Shown here: one piece after another, positions 9,182 to 17,389 of the stretch
Layout: each line of letters begins with the position of its first letter
Position numbering within the stretch: the stretch's first letter is position 1
Source of the DNA: Ensifer adhaerens
GTDB taxonomy: Bacteria; Pseudomonadota; Alphaproteobacteria; Rhizobiales; Rhizobiaceae
DNA: 64,000 nt
Assembly: GCF_002007205.1 (NCBI RefSeq)
Contig: NZ_LAZS01000007.1
Coordinates: 1 to 64,000, forward strand
Direction of reading: 5' to 3'
Position numbers and translations under genes: made by a program
Notes under the pieces: model-generated
What the model was told of the DNA's origin: nothing
The model's input: only the letters and a program-made list of their open reading frames with translations
Databases searched by the model: none

Positions 9182-11320
9182 ATGGCTGACAAGACCATCA
9201 AGGACTGGGAAACGCTCGCCGAGCGCGAGCTCAAGGCAGCGCCGGAAAGCCTCACTTGGCAGACGCCCGAGGGTATTGCGGTAAAGCCGCTTTACACGGC
9301 CGCTGACCTCGACGGCTTCGATCATCTCACGTCGCTGCCCGGCTTCGAGCCCTTCGTGCGCGGCCCGCGCGCGACCATGTATGCCGGCCGGCCCTGGACG
9401 ATCCGGCAATATGCCGGCTTCTCAACGGCAGAAGCCTCCAACGCCTTTTACCGGAAGAACCTTGCAGCCGGACAGAAGGGTCTCTCGGTCGCCTTCGACC
9501 TTGCGACCCATCGGGGCTACGACAGCGATCATCCGCGCGTCGAAGGCGATGTCGGCAAGGCAGGGGTTGCGATCGACTCGGTCGAGGACATGAAAATCCT
9601 GTTCGACGGCATTCCACTCGACGAGATGTCGGTCTCGATGACCATGAACGGCGCGGTCATTCCGATCCTCGCCTCCTTCATCGTTGCCGGCGAGGAACAG
9701 GGCGTTTCGCGCGACAAGCTCTCGGGGACCATCCAGAACGACATCCTCAAGGAGTTCATGGTCCGCAACACCTACATCTACCCGCCGGAACCCTCGATGC
9801 GCATCGTCGCCGATATCATCGAGTACACGGCCAAGGAGATGCCGAAGTTCAATTCGATCTCGATCTCCGGCTATCATATGCAGGAGGCGGGCGCGACGCT
9901 CGTGCAGGAACTCGCCTTCACGCTCGCTGACGGGCGCGAATATGTGCGGGCGGCGCTCGCCAAGGGGCTGAACGTCGACGAGTTCGCCGGGCGGCTTTCG
10001 TTCTTCTTCGCGATCGGCATGAACTTCTTCATGGAGGCGGCAAAGCTTCGGGCGGCGCGGTTGCTCTGGACCCGGATCATGAAGGAGTTCGAGCCGAAGA
10101 AGCCGTCGTCGCTGATGCTGCGCACCCATTGCCAGACCTCGGGCGTCTCGCTGCAGGAACAGGATCCCTACAACAACATCATCCGCACCGCGTTTGAGGC
10201 GATGTCGGCAGCACTCGGCGGTACGCAATCGCTGCACACCAATTCCTTCGACGAGGCGATCGCGCTGCCGACGGAGTTTTCCGCGCGCATTGCCCGCAAC
10301 ACCCAATTGATCCTGCAGCATGAAACCGGGGTCACCAAGGTCGTCGATCCGCTCGCCGGCTCCTACTATGTCGAGAGCCTGACGAACGAACTCGCCGAAA
10401 AGGCCTGGGCGCTGATCGAAGAGGTCGAAGCGATGGGCGGCATGACCCGTGCGGTCAATGCCGGCCTGCCGAAGCGGCTGATCGAGGAGGCAGCGACCCG
10501 TCGCCAGGCGGCCGTCGACAAGGGCGAGGAGATCATCGTCGGCGTCAACAAGTACCGGCTCGACAACGAGGAGCCGATCGACATCCTGGAAATCGACAAC
10601 AGCGCCGTGCGCGCTGCGCAGATCCGTCGCATCGAGGAAACGAAGCGGCGGCGCGACAGCGCGAAGGTGAAAGAGACCTTGACCGCGGTTGCACAGGTCG
10701 CCACGACAGGCGAAGGCAATCTGCTGGCAGCCGCAGTGGAAGCCGCGCGCGCCCGCGCCACCGTCGGCGAAATCTCCGATGCGATGCGCGGCGCCTTCGG
10801 TGACCACGCCGCAACGCCCAAGGTCGTCAGCAAGATCTACGGCAAGGCCTATGAGGGCGAGCCGGAACTCGAAGTGCTCTCGGGGCGCCTCGAAGAAGTC
10901 TCGGCGAAACTCGGCCGCAAGCCGAAGATCATGGTCGCCAAGCTCGGCCAGGACGGCCACGACCGCGGCGCCAAGGTGATCGCATCTGCCTTCGGCGACA
11001 TCGGCTTCGACGTTCTTGCCGGGCCGCTGTTCCAGACGCCGGAGGAGGCCGCCGACATGGCGCTGGCCAGCAAGGTCAATGTCATCGGCGTCTCCTCGCT
11101 CGCGGCCGGTCACAAGACGCTGATGCCGCAGTTGGCCGAAGCGCTGAAGAAGCGTGGTGGCGAAGACGTCATCGTCATCTGCGGCGGTGTCATCCCGCGG
11201 CAGGACTACGACTACCTGATGGAGAACGGCGTAGCGGCGGTCTTCGGTCCGGGCACCAACGTGCTCGATGCCGCACGCGCGGTCCTCGACCTGATCGAAG
11301 GCAAGCGCCGCAACATCTGA
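9182..11320 (+). CDS. scpA: Methylmalonyl-CoA mutase (B12-dependent)
   Basis: 712-residue single-chain mutase that interconverts (R)-methylmalonyl-CoA and succinyl-CoA. The N-terminal substrate TIM barrel (about 1-400) includes [19 protein letters not shown] and the [11 protein letters not shown] block. The C-terminal cobalamin domain has the DxHxxG motif [10 protein letters not shown], whose histidine (about H593) is the lower cobalt ligand. The family is called bhbA in S. meliloti. The start is the ATG after GGAG; the frame is open upstream only through the palindromic repeat. It completes propionyl-CoA to succinyl-CoA conversion with pccBA. Confidence 0.96.
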   Translation: MADKTIKDWETLAERELKAAPESLTWQTPEGIAVKPLYTAADLDGFDHLTSLPGFEPFVRGPRATMYAGRPWTIRQYAGFSTAEASNAFYRKNLAAGQKGLSVAFDLATHRGYDSDHPRVEGDVGKAGVAIDSVEDMKILFDGIPLDEMSVSMTMNGAVIPILASFIVAGEEQGVSRDKLSGTIQNDILKEFMVRNTYIYPPEPSMRIVADIIEYTAKEMPKFNSISISGYHMQEAGATLVQELAFTLADGREYVRAALAKGLNVDEFAGRLSFFFAIGMNFFMEAAKLRAARLLWTRIMKEFEPKKPSSLMLRTHCQTSGVSLQEQDPYNNIIRTAFEAMSAALGGTQSLHTNSFDEAIALPTEFSARIARNTQLILQHETGVTKVVDPLAGSYYVESLTNELAEKAWALIEEVEAMGGMTRAVNAGLPKRLIEEAATRRQAAVDKGEEIIVGVNKYRLDNEEPIDILEIDNSAVRAAQIRRIEETKRRRDSAKVKETLTAVAQVATTGEGNLLAAAVEAARARATVGEISDAMRGAFGDHAATPKVVSKIYGKAYEGEPELEVLSGRLEEVSAKLGRKPKIMVAKLGQDGHDRGAKVIASAFGDIGFDVLAGPLFQTPEEAADMALASKVNVIGVSSLAAGHKTLMPQLAEALKKRGGEDVIVICGGVIPRQDYDYLMENGVAAVFGPGTNVLDAARAVLDLIEGKRRNI

Positions 11321-11401
11321 TAGAGCGCCAGGCGGAGGGCCTTGTCTCTCCGCTCGCCGCGCGCGGTTGTCGTCACCGGCCGACGCAACTATGTTGTCGG
11401 C

Positions 11402-12664
11402 ATGACGTCGATCGCCGAAGTCCTCGGACCCTTCGCCCTGATGGGGCGCCTCCTCGCCCGCTTCTGGCCGCAGCTTCTGCTGATCGGCGCCTGTGGCGCG
11501 ATTGCGCATGATCTTCTGATGCGTGCGGCGGTCTGGATCGGGTTGCAGCATCCGCTCGGTGGCATGGTGACGCTCTCCTTCGTCGTTCTGGCGAAGCTCG
11601 TTGTCATCGTCCTGATGTTCATGGTGCTTCGCCCCGGCCTGCCGGCGCTCGAAGCGCTAAGGCAGCAACCGGCGGCCGCGCGTGTCGAGAGCACCGCGCC
11701 GAAAGCCGACCGCAGACTGCTCGCCGTCACCGCCGCCGCCATCCTGCCGTTCTTTGCCTATTATGCCGCCTGGGGCTTCCTCGGCGATACGGTGCGCGAA
11801 TACTCGCGTTCGGCGCTCCATGCCGTCGCCTTCGGCGAGAAGGCAGACTTCTTCGACATCCTGGGATCGCGCGGCGTTTTTGTCTCGATCGCGCTCTGCT
11901 GGCTGGTGCGCTGGGGCGCAAAACGCATGAGCAAGCTGAGCGAAGCGCCATTCTGGCGGCTGCTGGTCGTGGCGGCCGACGCGAGCTGGATCTTCATCGG
12001 TCTCTATGGCCTGTCCATCTGGAAGGACCAGCTCATCACCTGGCTCGGTGCCGGCAAGCTCCTGAGCATGAACGGTATCGGTTTCACCGGCATTGCGCAT
12101 GCCGCCGAACCCTTCGTGCCGGTGGAGCTGCGAAAGCCCGACTGGAACAGCGAAGTCACGGGCCTGTTCTTTTACGCGCTTCTTCCGATCATCTGGCTCG
12201 TCATGGCCGCAATCATCAACGGCTACGAGCTTTCGAGCCCCGCACCGCGCACGAAGCCGCCATCGCCGCGGCCACGTCGGGCCAGAGCCTTTCGCAAGTG
12301 GATTGCAGATTTTCTCGACCACTTCCTCAGCGACTACCGCTCCCGTTACGCGCCGATCTGGACCTGCCTGAAGCTGACGCTCGGCTCGGGGCTTGCAGCA
12401 CTTTTTGCCTTCGTCGTCGCCTACAACGCCATCGCCTGGCTCGGCGCCTGGATCTGGTACGCGGCGACGCGAACGCTCGGCATGGGCGATCTGGCGAGCT
12501 GGCAGGTGGTGGTCGACGCATTGAGCCTTTTCATCGGCAGTCCCAGCGATCTCGATGGCGGCATCCTGCTCGATGCGCTGCGCATCGCCTTGCTGGCGGC
12601 AATGCTTGAGCATGCGGTTTCGCGCCAGGCAGAGAAGGCCGAAGTCAGCTTCGCGTCCACTTGA
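11402..12664 (+). CDS. Polytopic membrane protein, unknown function
   Basis: About 420 residues with seven or eight hydrophobic segments, for example WPQLLLIGACGAIAHDLLM, SFVVLAKLVVIVLMFMVL, FFYALLPIIWLVMAAIING and SGLAALFAFVVAYNAIAW. A basic, proline-rich loop (TKPPSPRPRRAR) lies about two thirds along. I do not recognise a family. The start is uncertain: a TTG at 11342 follows GGAGGG closely, but its first 20 residues look unlike protein, so the ATG at 11402 is preferred. The 3' end overlaps by 20 bp the convergent unknown gene that ends at 12645, which links it physically to the three-gene set on the other strand. Confidence 0.7.
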   Translation: MTSIAEVLGPFALMGRLLARFWPQLLLIGACGAIAHDLLMRAAVWIGLQHPLGGMVTLSFVVLAKLVVIVLMFMVLRPGLPALEALRQQPAAARVESTAPKADRRLLAVTAAAILPFFAYYAAWGFLGDTVREYSRSALHAVAFGEKADFFDILGSRGVFVSIALCWLVRWGAKRMSKLSEAPFWRLLVVAADASWIFIGLYGLSIWKDQLITWLGAGKLLSMNGIGFTGIAHAAEPFVPVELRKPDWNSEVTGLFFYALLPIIWLVMAAIINGYELSSPAPRTKPPSPRPRRARAFRKWIADFLDHFLSDYRSRYAPIWTCLKLTLGSGLAALFAFVVAYNAIAWLGAWIWYAATRTLGMGDLASWQVVVDALSLFIGSPSDLDGGILLDALRIALLAAMLEHAVSRQAEKAEVSFAST

Positions 12665-13184
12665 AGACCAGCGTCTCGTCGCTGGCGCCCGGAAACTCGA
12701 TCCGGAGCAAAAGGTCGCGCGCGTCTGCAGGAACGATGAAGCTCTCGGCCATGCGAACCACGGCGCCGTCCTTGGCATCGGCAAAGGCCAGCACACCGCA
12801 GCGCGGACGCTCGGCCACCTCCGGGTACATCTTGCGCACGATCGGCTCGGTCAGGGTGACGGGTTCGAAGCGGCGTCCCTTCCCGTCGACCAGCCGGACG
12901 CGGCAGGCGCCCTGCGACAAGATCGCGGGCTCGGTAGGCGATGCCTCGAATTCGGCGAGGATGACGCGCGCGTCGTCGGTGCGCGGCAGACGCCTCATGT
13001 CCAGCAGCTTCCATTGCCCGCCGGCGAAGGCCTGCGGCGCTCCATCCGCGACGACGATCTCCGCCCTGCCCGCTGCCAGCCATTGGCTCTCGCGAAGGCT
13101 TTCCCATGCGCGGACGACGAAGGCGGCCGGAAGCGCGACGATCAGCACCAGCAGGCAGGTCCAGAATGTGCGCTTCTCGCTCAT
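12645..13184 (-). CDS. Membrane-anchored protein, unknown (third of three)
   Basis: 179 residues: a short basic start, one N-terminal membrane span (TCLLVLIVALPAAFVVRAW), then a soluble, probably periplasmic beta-rich part with DARVILAEFEAS and a closing LLLRIEFPGASDETLVF. The ordering of strands resembles the Ig-like DUF4352 type, as in its two upstream neighbours, but this is only a visual impression. Last gene of a three-gene minus-strand set, 13 bp after the previous stop. Its 3' end overlaps the convergent polytopic membrane gene by 20 bp. Function unknown. Confidence 0.72.
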   Translation of the reverse strand: MSEKRTFWTCLLVLIVALPAAFVVRAWESLRESQWLAAGRAEIVVADGAPQAFAGGQWKLLDMRRLPRTDDARVILAEFEASPTEPAILSQGACRVRLVDGKGRRFEPVTLTEPIVRKMYPEVAERPRCGVLAFADAKDGAVVRMAESFIVPADARDLLLRIEFPGASDETLVFKWTRS

Positions 13185-13197
13185 CGCATTCTCTTCC

Positions 13198-13791
13198 TCA
13201 TCGCGCGGCCAGCGTCCAGGGCGTGCCGCTGGCACTGCGGGCGATGGTGACGGACGGCTTGATATCGGCCGGCTTCTTGTCGCCGAGCGCAATCGAGAGT
13301 TCCTCGGCGAGCGGCATGACGAGACTGCGGGCGACGAGCAGCGTGCCTTTGTCCACGGCCGCCTCGGGAAGCTCGAAGGCGAGAAGCACCGGCCTCGGCA
13401 GGCCCGGTTCGAGCCGCTCCGTCGGCAGATAGCCGGGCACGGTCGAGAACCGCTGGCTAAGCTCGTAGCGCAGACCATTGCCTGCCAGCCAATCCGCCGA
13501 CGTCAACGTCATCGTTTCCGTCTTGGCGACGGCCGCGCCCTCGATGATCAGCCAGACGCCGGATGTGGAGTAGTCCTTGACACGCCCGAAGCTCTCGACC
13601 TTGACCTGGCGCGCCAGGTGCACGTTGGCTGCGCCGAAGGCGAAGTCCCGGGTTTCCACCCGTTCGCCGACCGCGCCTCGAATGGCGATCGGCGCGGTGA
13701 TATCGCCGTAGCCGGGCGTGCTGTTTCGCATCGCATAGAGCGTTGCAATCGCAAGCACACAGATCAGCAGCGTGCGAAGAGCCGACATCAT
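13198..13791 (-). CDS. Membrane-anchored protein, unknown (second of three)
   Basis: 197 residues, starting with a span-like segment (SALRTLLICVLAIATLYAM) and followed by a soluble part with SGVWLIIEGAAVA and PRPVLLAFELPEAAV. Two adjacent ATGs overlap the stop of the preceding gene (ATGATG), with AAGGA a few bases upstream, so translation is probably coupled. The strand pattern is similar to those of both neighbours, suggesting that the three arose by duplication or share a fold. No enzyme motif is visible. The location is probably periplasmic, tethered to the inner membrane. Confidence 0.72.
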   Translation of the reverse strand: MMSALRTLLICVLAIATLYAMRNSTPGYGDITAPIAIRGAVGERVETRDFAFGAANVHLARQVKVESFGRVKDYSTSGVWLIIEGAAVAKTETMTLTSADWLAGNGLRYELSQRFSTVPGYLPTERLEPGLPRPVLLAFELPEAAVDKGTLLVARSLVMPLAEELSIALGDKKPADIKPSVTIARSASGTPWTLAAR

Positions 13792-14387
13792 TGTTCCTTC
13801 GTCTCCGCAGCTTGCGTGACCGGCAATTCCACCACCGCGGCCTCGCCGTCGTCGAACCAATTGGGTGCGCCGTAGAGGTTGTCACGCGGCTTGTAGATCT
13901 GTTTGCCGATGGACAGCGAAAGCGTCGCCGGTTCCGGGCGATCCGCCGGCCATTCCCAGGCCGCGACCAGCTTTTCCGGCATGTTCGGATTGATTGCGCT
14001 CGCGATCCACTTGTCCCGCGCCAGGTAATAGGTGGGTTTCGGCTGCACGGGAGCGGCTTCATCCCTGATCGTAATCAGGTTCAGGAAGACGTTGCTGGTG
14101 GCGACGGAGCGGTTGTCGAGTTCGAGATCCACCACCAGGAACCGCTTCGGCTCGAACGGCTTGGTGCCCGTCGGCGGCATGGACGACATGTGAGCGCCGT
14201 TGATCGTCACCCGCCAACGGCCCGTGTCGACCGTCTGGTCTTTGCCGATGGTCGGAACAGGGGCCGGGTTGGCAGCGTCATAAACCGCCGAAGCAAAGGA
14301 AATCGCCGCCGCTGCCATGCCGCCGACGCCGGTGACAAGCATGATCAACAGGCGCCGTCTGATCTTCGACCGTCGCACGACCGGCAT
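13788..14387 (-). CDS. Membrane-anchored protein, unknown (first of three)
   Basis: 199 residues. A basic start (RRSKIRRR) is followed by a signal-anchor (LLIMLVTGVGGMAAAAISFA) and a soluble part containing GRWRVTINGAHM and RFLVVDLELDNRS, a pattern reminiscent of DUF4352/telokin-like Ig domains. The start is the ATG 3 bases after GGAGGA; an ATG eight codons upstream lacks a site. It opens the three-gene set and overlaps the next gene. The set converges on the polytopic membrane gene, so a shared envelope role is plausible but unproven. Confidence 0.72.
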   Translation of the reverse strand: MPVVRRSKIRRRLLIMLVTGVGGMAAAAISFASAVYDAANPAPVPTIGKDQTVDTGRWRVTINGAHMSSMPPTGTKPFEPKRFLVVDLELDNRSVATSNVFLNLITIRDEAAPVQPKPTYYLARDKWIASAINPNMPEKLVAAWEWPADRPEPATLSLSIGKQIYKPRDNLYGAPNWFDDGEAAVVELPVTQAAETKEQ

Positions 14388-14610
14388 CTCTCCTCCACGC
14401 ACCCTGCGCATACTGCAACCGGAAGATAGGAAAGTTTGCCGGGGAAATCAAAACACGCGCGTCGGAGACGGTTGCGGCAGCGGACGCGACCTCAGAACGA
14501 AAGTTCGAATGTGGAATACTGGAGCGTCGGAACGAAACCATGTGCCGTGTAAACAGCACGGGCAGCCGTTGCCGCCAACGGCGTTCGGCCAGCGAGGCGC
14601 ACGCGGTGGG

Positions 14611-15051
14611 TCAGATGCGGTGCATCTCCATCGCCGGCTCCTCGGAAGCCGGATGCTTTTTCTCGAAGGTCGCGAGGATGGACATGGGCGCCCCGTCACC
14701 GCGCGACACCACCATGAACATCTGCAATTTCCCACCGCGCCGGACGAACTGAATGCCGAAGCGTCTGCCGCCGTAGGCGCCGGAGATGGTCGGTTTCCAC
14801 TCCCCCTTGCCTGCGGCGAGCTGCAGATCGGCGAAGCGCTCGACATTCGCCACGGCCTGCCAGCCGTTGTTGCTGCTGACGGTCAAGAGGTCACCGTGCC
14901 TGACGATGCCGATGTAGCATTTATCGCACTGCCCGGCCGTCGAGGTCAGTTGCCGCCACTGTCCGGAAAAAGGATCACCGTCGGCCCTCACGGCCGCGGC
15001 AGACGAAAGAAGCAACAGGCCGGCGACCCCGGCCCCGCACAGGAACTTCAT
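14611..15051 (-). CDS. Secreted small protein, unknown
   Basis: 146 residues with a clear signal peptide (MKFLCGAGVAGLLLLSSAAAV, cleavage near AVRA-DG). The mature part begins DPFSGQWRQL, has a CDKC pair, and is rich in beta-type segments (RRFGIQFVRRGGKLQMFMVV). The reach of DPFSGQW is reminiscent of small periplasmic calycin-like proteins (DUF2147-like), but I cannot assign it. GGGAG precedes the ATG. It stands alone between the unknown trio and a divergent glyoxalase-fold gene. The 220 bp on its 3' side holds nothing recognisable. Confidence 0.65.
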   Translation of the reverse strand: MKFLCGAGVAGLLLLSSAAAVRADGDPFSGQWRQLTSTAGQCDKCYIGIVRHGDLLTVSSNNGWQAVANVERFADLQLAAGKGEWKPTISGAYGGRRFGIQFVRRGGKLQMFMVVSRGDGAPMSILATFEKKHPASEEPAMEMHRI

Positions 15052-15331
15052 GCTTCCACTCCCTGATCGCTGACCTACTGACACAACTCTACACATGCAT
15101 TGATTGTGACGCGCAAGAAAACAACCAAATCGACGGCGGTCAAGACCAGGTGGAAGCAAAGCTGTGCATCGCCGGGCCGCCACATTCGAGGCTTGCCATT
15201 CCCAACGCCCTCGACCCACCCGTGATTGGCGCTTGCCTTCTGCTCGCGACGGGCGACAATTGCAAAAAAGGCGGAAAGCGGGACCACCAGCCGCTCGGCC
15301 CGTATCCTCCGCCGAACCGGGGAGGCCGGCA

Positions 15332-15922
15332 ATGCGAAAACTGCAATCGCAAGGCGTTCACCACATCACGCTTGTCGGGGCGGACCGGCAAACTTCGATC
15401 GACTTCTGGGAGGGGCTTCTCGGGATGCCCTTCATTTTCGAGCAGCCGAATCTCGACAGACCGAGCGAAAGCCACCTTTATTTCGATCCGGGCGATGGCC
15501 GGCTGATCACCGTCTTTACCGACGAGAACCGCACGCCAGATCCCGAGCGCACCCCGACGGACATGGGCTGTGTCCACCACATCGCCTTTGCCGTTTCGCG
15601 CGCGACATTCACCCAGGCGGTGGAACGGCTCGACGAGCGAAAGATCAGGCACAGCGGCGTCAAGGATCGCGGCTTCATGGATTCGATCTATTTCGAGGAC
15701 CCGCTCGGGCTTCTCGTCGAGCTTGCCTCCTATCGCTTCGAGCCGCCGCCGGGTCACAGCCACGCCGAGGTGCTGATGGAAGCGCACAAGGTCAGGGTCG
15801 CGCGCGGCGACTACAATATCGCCGAGGTTCACCTTGCCGACGCGATCGAGGCACTGGTCGAGCGCACCCGGCCGACGCTCTCGCCCGATCGCTTGCCAAA
15901 GGACCCCTTTGGCCGGCGATAG
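15332..15922 (+). CDS. VOC/glyoxalase-fold ring-cleaving dioxygenase-like protein
   Basis: 196 residues of vicinal-oxygen-chelate type. The first module starts GVHHITLVGADRQTSIDFW (a metal-ligand His at the beginning) and the second GCVHHIAFAVS, with the closing DPLGLLVELASY giving the usual acidic ligand. Two such beta-alpha-beta modules fit an extradiol dioxygenase/glyoxalase fold. GGGGAGG lies 6 bases before the ATG. The gap to the following GST-like gene is 93 bp, so they may be co-transcribed. The actual substrate is unknown; simple glyoxalase or bleomycin-resistance-type activity is also possible. Confidence 0.78.
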   Translation: MRKLQSQGVHHITLVGADRQTSIDFWEGLLGMPFIFEQPNLDRPSESHLYFDPGDGRLITVFTDENRTPDPERTPTDMGCVHHIAFAVSRATFTQAVERLDERKIRHSGVKDRGFMDSIYFEDPLGLLVELASYRFEPPPGHSHAEVLMEAHKVRVARGDYNIAEVHLADAIEALVERTRPTLSPDRLPKDPFGRR

Positions 15923-16015
15923 CGCCGTTCGCAGAGGATTGTACAGCTCAAGATGCGCCTGAGCGCCGACGCGGGAGCCAGCGCCGGATGTATGGCGCGC
16001 AACAGGGAGGAGGCC

Positions 16016-16708
16016 ATGTCAGCAATCCAACTCAACGTCATCAAGCCCAGCGTCAACAACATGACGGCACGCGTGTTTCTGAGAGCGGCCAAGCTCGATT
16101 TCAGCGAAAACGACGTCTATGGCCAGACGCGCTCGCCCGAATATCTGGCACGGGCGCCATCGCATCTGACACCGATGATCGAGACGGCAGACCTGCCCAG
16201 GGGCGCGCTTTGGGAAAGCTGCGCGATCATGCAGTACCTGTGCAACAAGCATGGGCTTGATGACTTCTACCCGAAAGACCCCGAAGCCCGCGCCATGATC
16301 GACAGTGCCATGTTCTATCTGATCGGCACGTTCTATCCCTACCTCGCCCGCGCAACCTATCCGGCACTGAACTTTCCGCTCTACGCCGGTGAAGTCGGCT
16401 GCAGCGATGCCGATGCGGCGACGAAGGAGATCGCCCGCCAGGCGGCGGTTGCAGCCCTTGCCGAACCGCTCGACGTTTTCCGCGCGTTCTATGTCAGTGA
16501 CAAGCCCTTCATCGGTGGCGCCAAGCCCTCGATCGCCGATATCCGGCTGGCCGCAACGCTCGAGTTCCTGGCCGCGATCGACTATGACCTGCCGGGTTGG
16601 GCAAAGGCCTACATGGCAAACATCGAACGAACGCTCGGGCCTGCCTATGCCGAGCCAGCCGCCGATGTCCGCGGCTACATCGCCTATGTGAAGTCGCAGC
16701 GGCCATAG
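16016..16708 (+). CDS. Glutathione S-transferase family protein
   Basis: 230 residues with an N-terminal thioredoxin-like part (about 1-78, including HLTPMIET and a WESCAIMQYL segment that matches the usual glutathione gamma-Glu contact region) and a helical C-terminal domain with KPFIGGAKPSIADIRLAATLEF, the standard N-capping/hydrophobic staple region of GSTs. Good GGGAGGAGG site before the ATG. It lies behind the dioxygenase-like gene, a combination seen in aromatic or xenobiotic metabolism, but nothing shows the substrate. It converges with the membrane gene ending 22 bp away. Confidence 0.82.
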   Translation: MSAIQLNVIKPSVNNMTARVFLRAAKLDFSENDVYGQTRSPEYLARAPSHLTPMIETADLPRGALWESCAIMQYLCNKHGLDDFYPKDPEARAMIDSAMFYLIGTFYPYLARATYPALNFPLYAGEVGCSDADAATKEIARQAAVAALAEPLDVFRAFYVSDKPFIGGAKPSIADIRLAATLEFLAAIDYDLPGWAKAYMANIERTLGPAYAEPAADVRGYIAYVKSQRP

Positions 16709-16729
16709 GCGGGTCGGCTGCAACGCGGT

Positions 16730-17356
16730 TCATTGAATAAGGAGTGCAACGCCGGTTGCGCCGAGTGCCAGCGTCCAGAGGCGATCGAAGTTGATCCAGG
16801 CAGCACGCAGGACCGCAAGATCGAACCAGGCGAAGACGGCAAGCGACAGCGCCGCTGTCACGGTGAGCATGGCGATGCTATGCACCGCGACGGCGGCAAG
16901 CGAGATCGGCAGCGAACTTGCCATCGCCAGTGCATCCGCGTGACCTGCAAGACAGAGACTGAGGACCGGCGGCACCAGCATCAGGCCGGCCCCGTGGCTC
17001 GTTGCCATCAGGAAGGACCAGAGCGCAAGGCCCGCCATGCCGGTCCGCATCCCGATCCGGACGCGGTGGCGGTGTCCATAGATGGCTGTGTAGCCAGCGG
17101 CACCCAGAATGAGCACGGCCGCAGCGATCCTGAACCTGTCCGGATCCAGCGTCGAGCCAAATGCTGCGACCACCGCGAGCACGGTGGCGACGGAAATCGC
17201 GTGGCCAAGCGCAATAGGCCCGAGGGAAAGCCAGACGACCCGGCTGCTCTGGCGATGCAATCCGAGCGCCACCGCAAACAGCCAGCCCATCGCCGGGTTG
17301 AGGCCGTGGAAGGCGCCGAGGCCGGCAAGCGAGAGCCATGGCCAGACCGTCGTCAT
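16730..17356 (-). CDS. Membrane protein with His-rich conserved segments, possible metal carrier
   Basis: 208 residues with six or so hydrophobic spans. Histidines sit in conserved-looking segments: GLGAFHGLNPAMGWLFAV near the start, GPIALGHAIS, and MATSHGAGLMLVPP. A histidine in a first-span FHGLNP motif followed by further HA/HG motifs recalls nickel/cobalt or TauE/HupE-type carriers, but the match is loose. It lies 33 bp downstream of the SBP56 gene on the same strand and is probably co-transcribed. SBP56/methanethiol oxidases are reported to use metal, so a role in metal supply is an inference. Confidence 0.68.
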   Translation of the reverse strand: MTTVWPWLSLAGLGAFHGLNPAMGWLFAVALGLHRQSSRVVWLSLGPIALGHAISVATVLAVVAAFGSTLDPDRFRIAAAVLILGAAGYTAIYGHRHRVRIGMRTGMAGLALWSFLMATSHGAGLMLVPPVLSLCLAGHADALAMASSLPISLAAVAVHSIAMLTVTAALSLAVFAWFDLAVLRAAWINFDRLWTLALGATGVALLIQ

Positions 17357-17389
17357 TCGCCGTGACCGGGCTGCACCGCGGCTCCCTCC

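Noticed and set aside
11342-11401. TTG start adding 20 residues to the polytopic membrane protein
   Set aside because: It has GGAGGG very close by, but the added residues (SLRSPRAVVVTGRRNYVVG) do not look like a membrane protein start. Kept as an alternative only.
9422-11551. 709-codon open frame on the minus strand across the mutase gene
   Set aside because: It lies fully antisense to a clear mutase with intact motifs. Its product is rich in Arg, Asp and His without any fold pattern, as expected from the third-position GC bias of the real gene.
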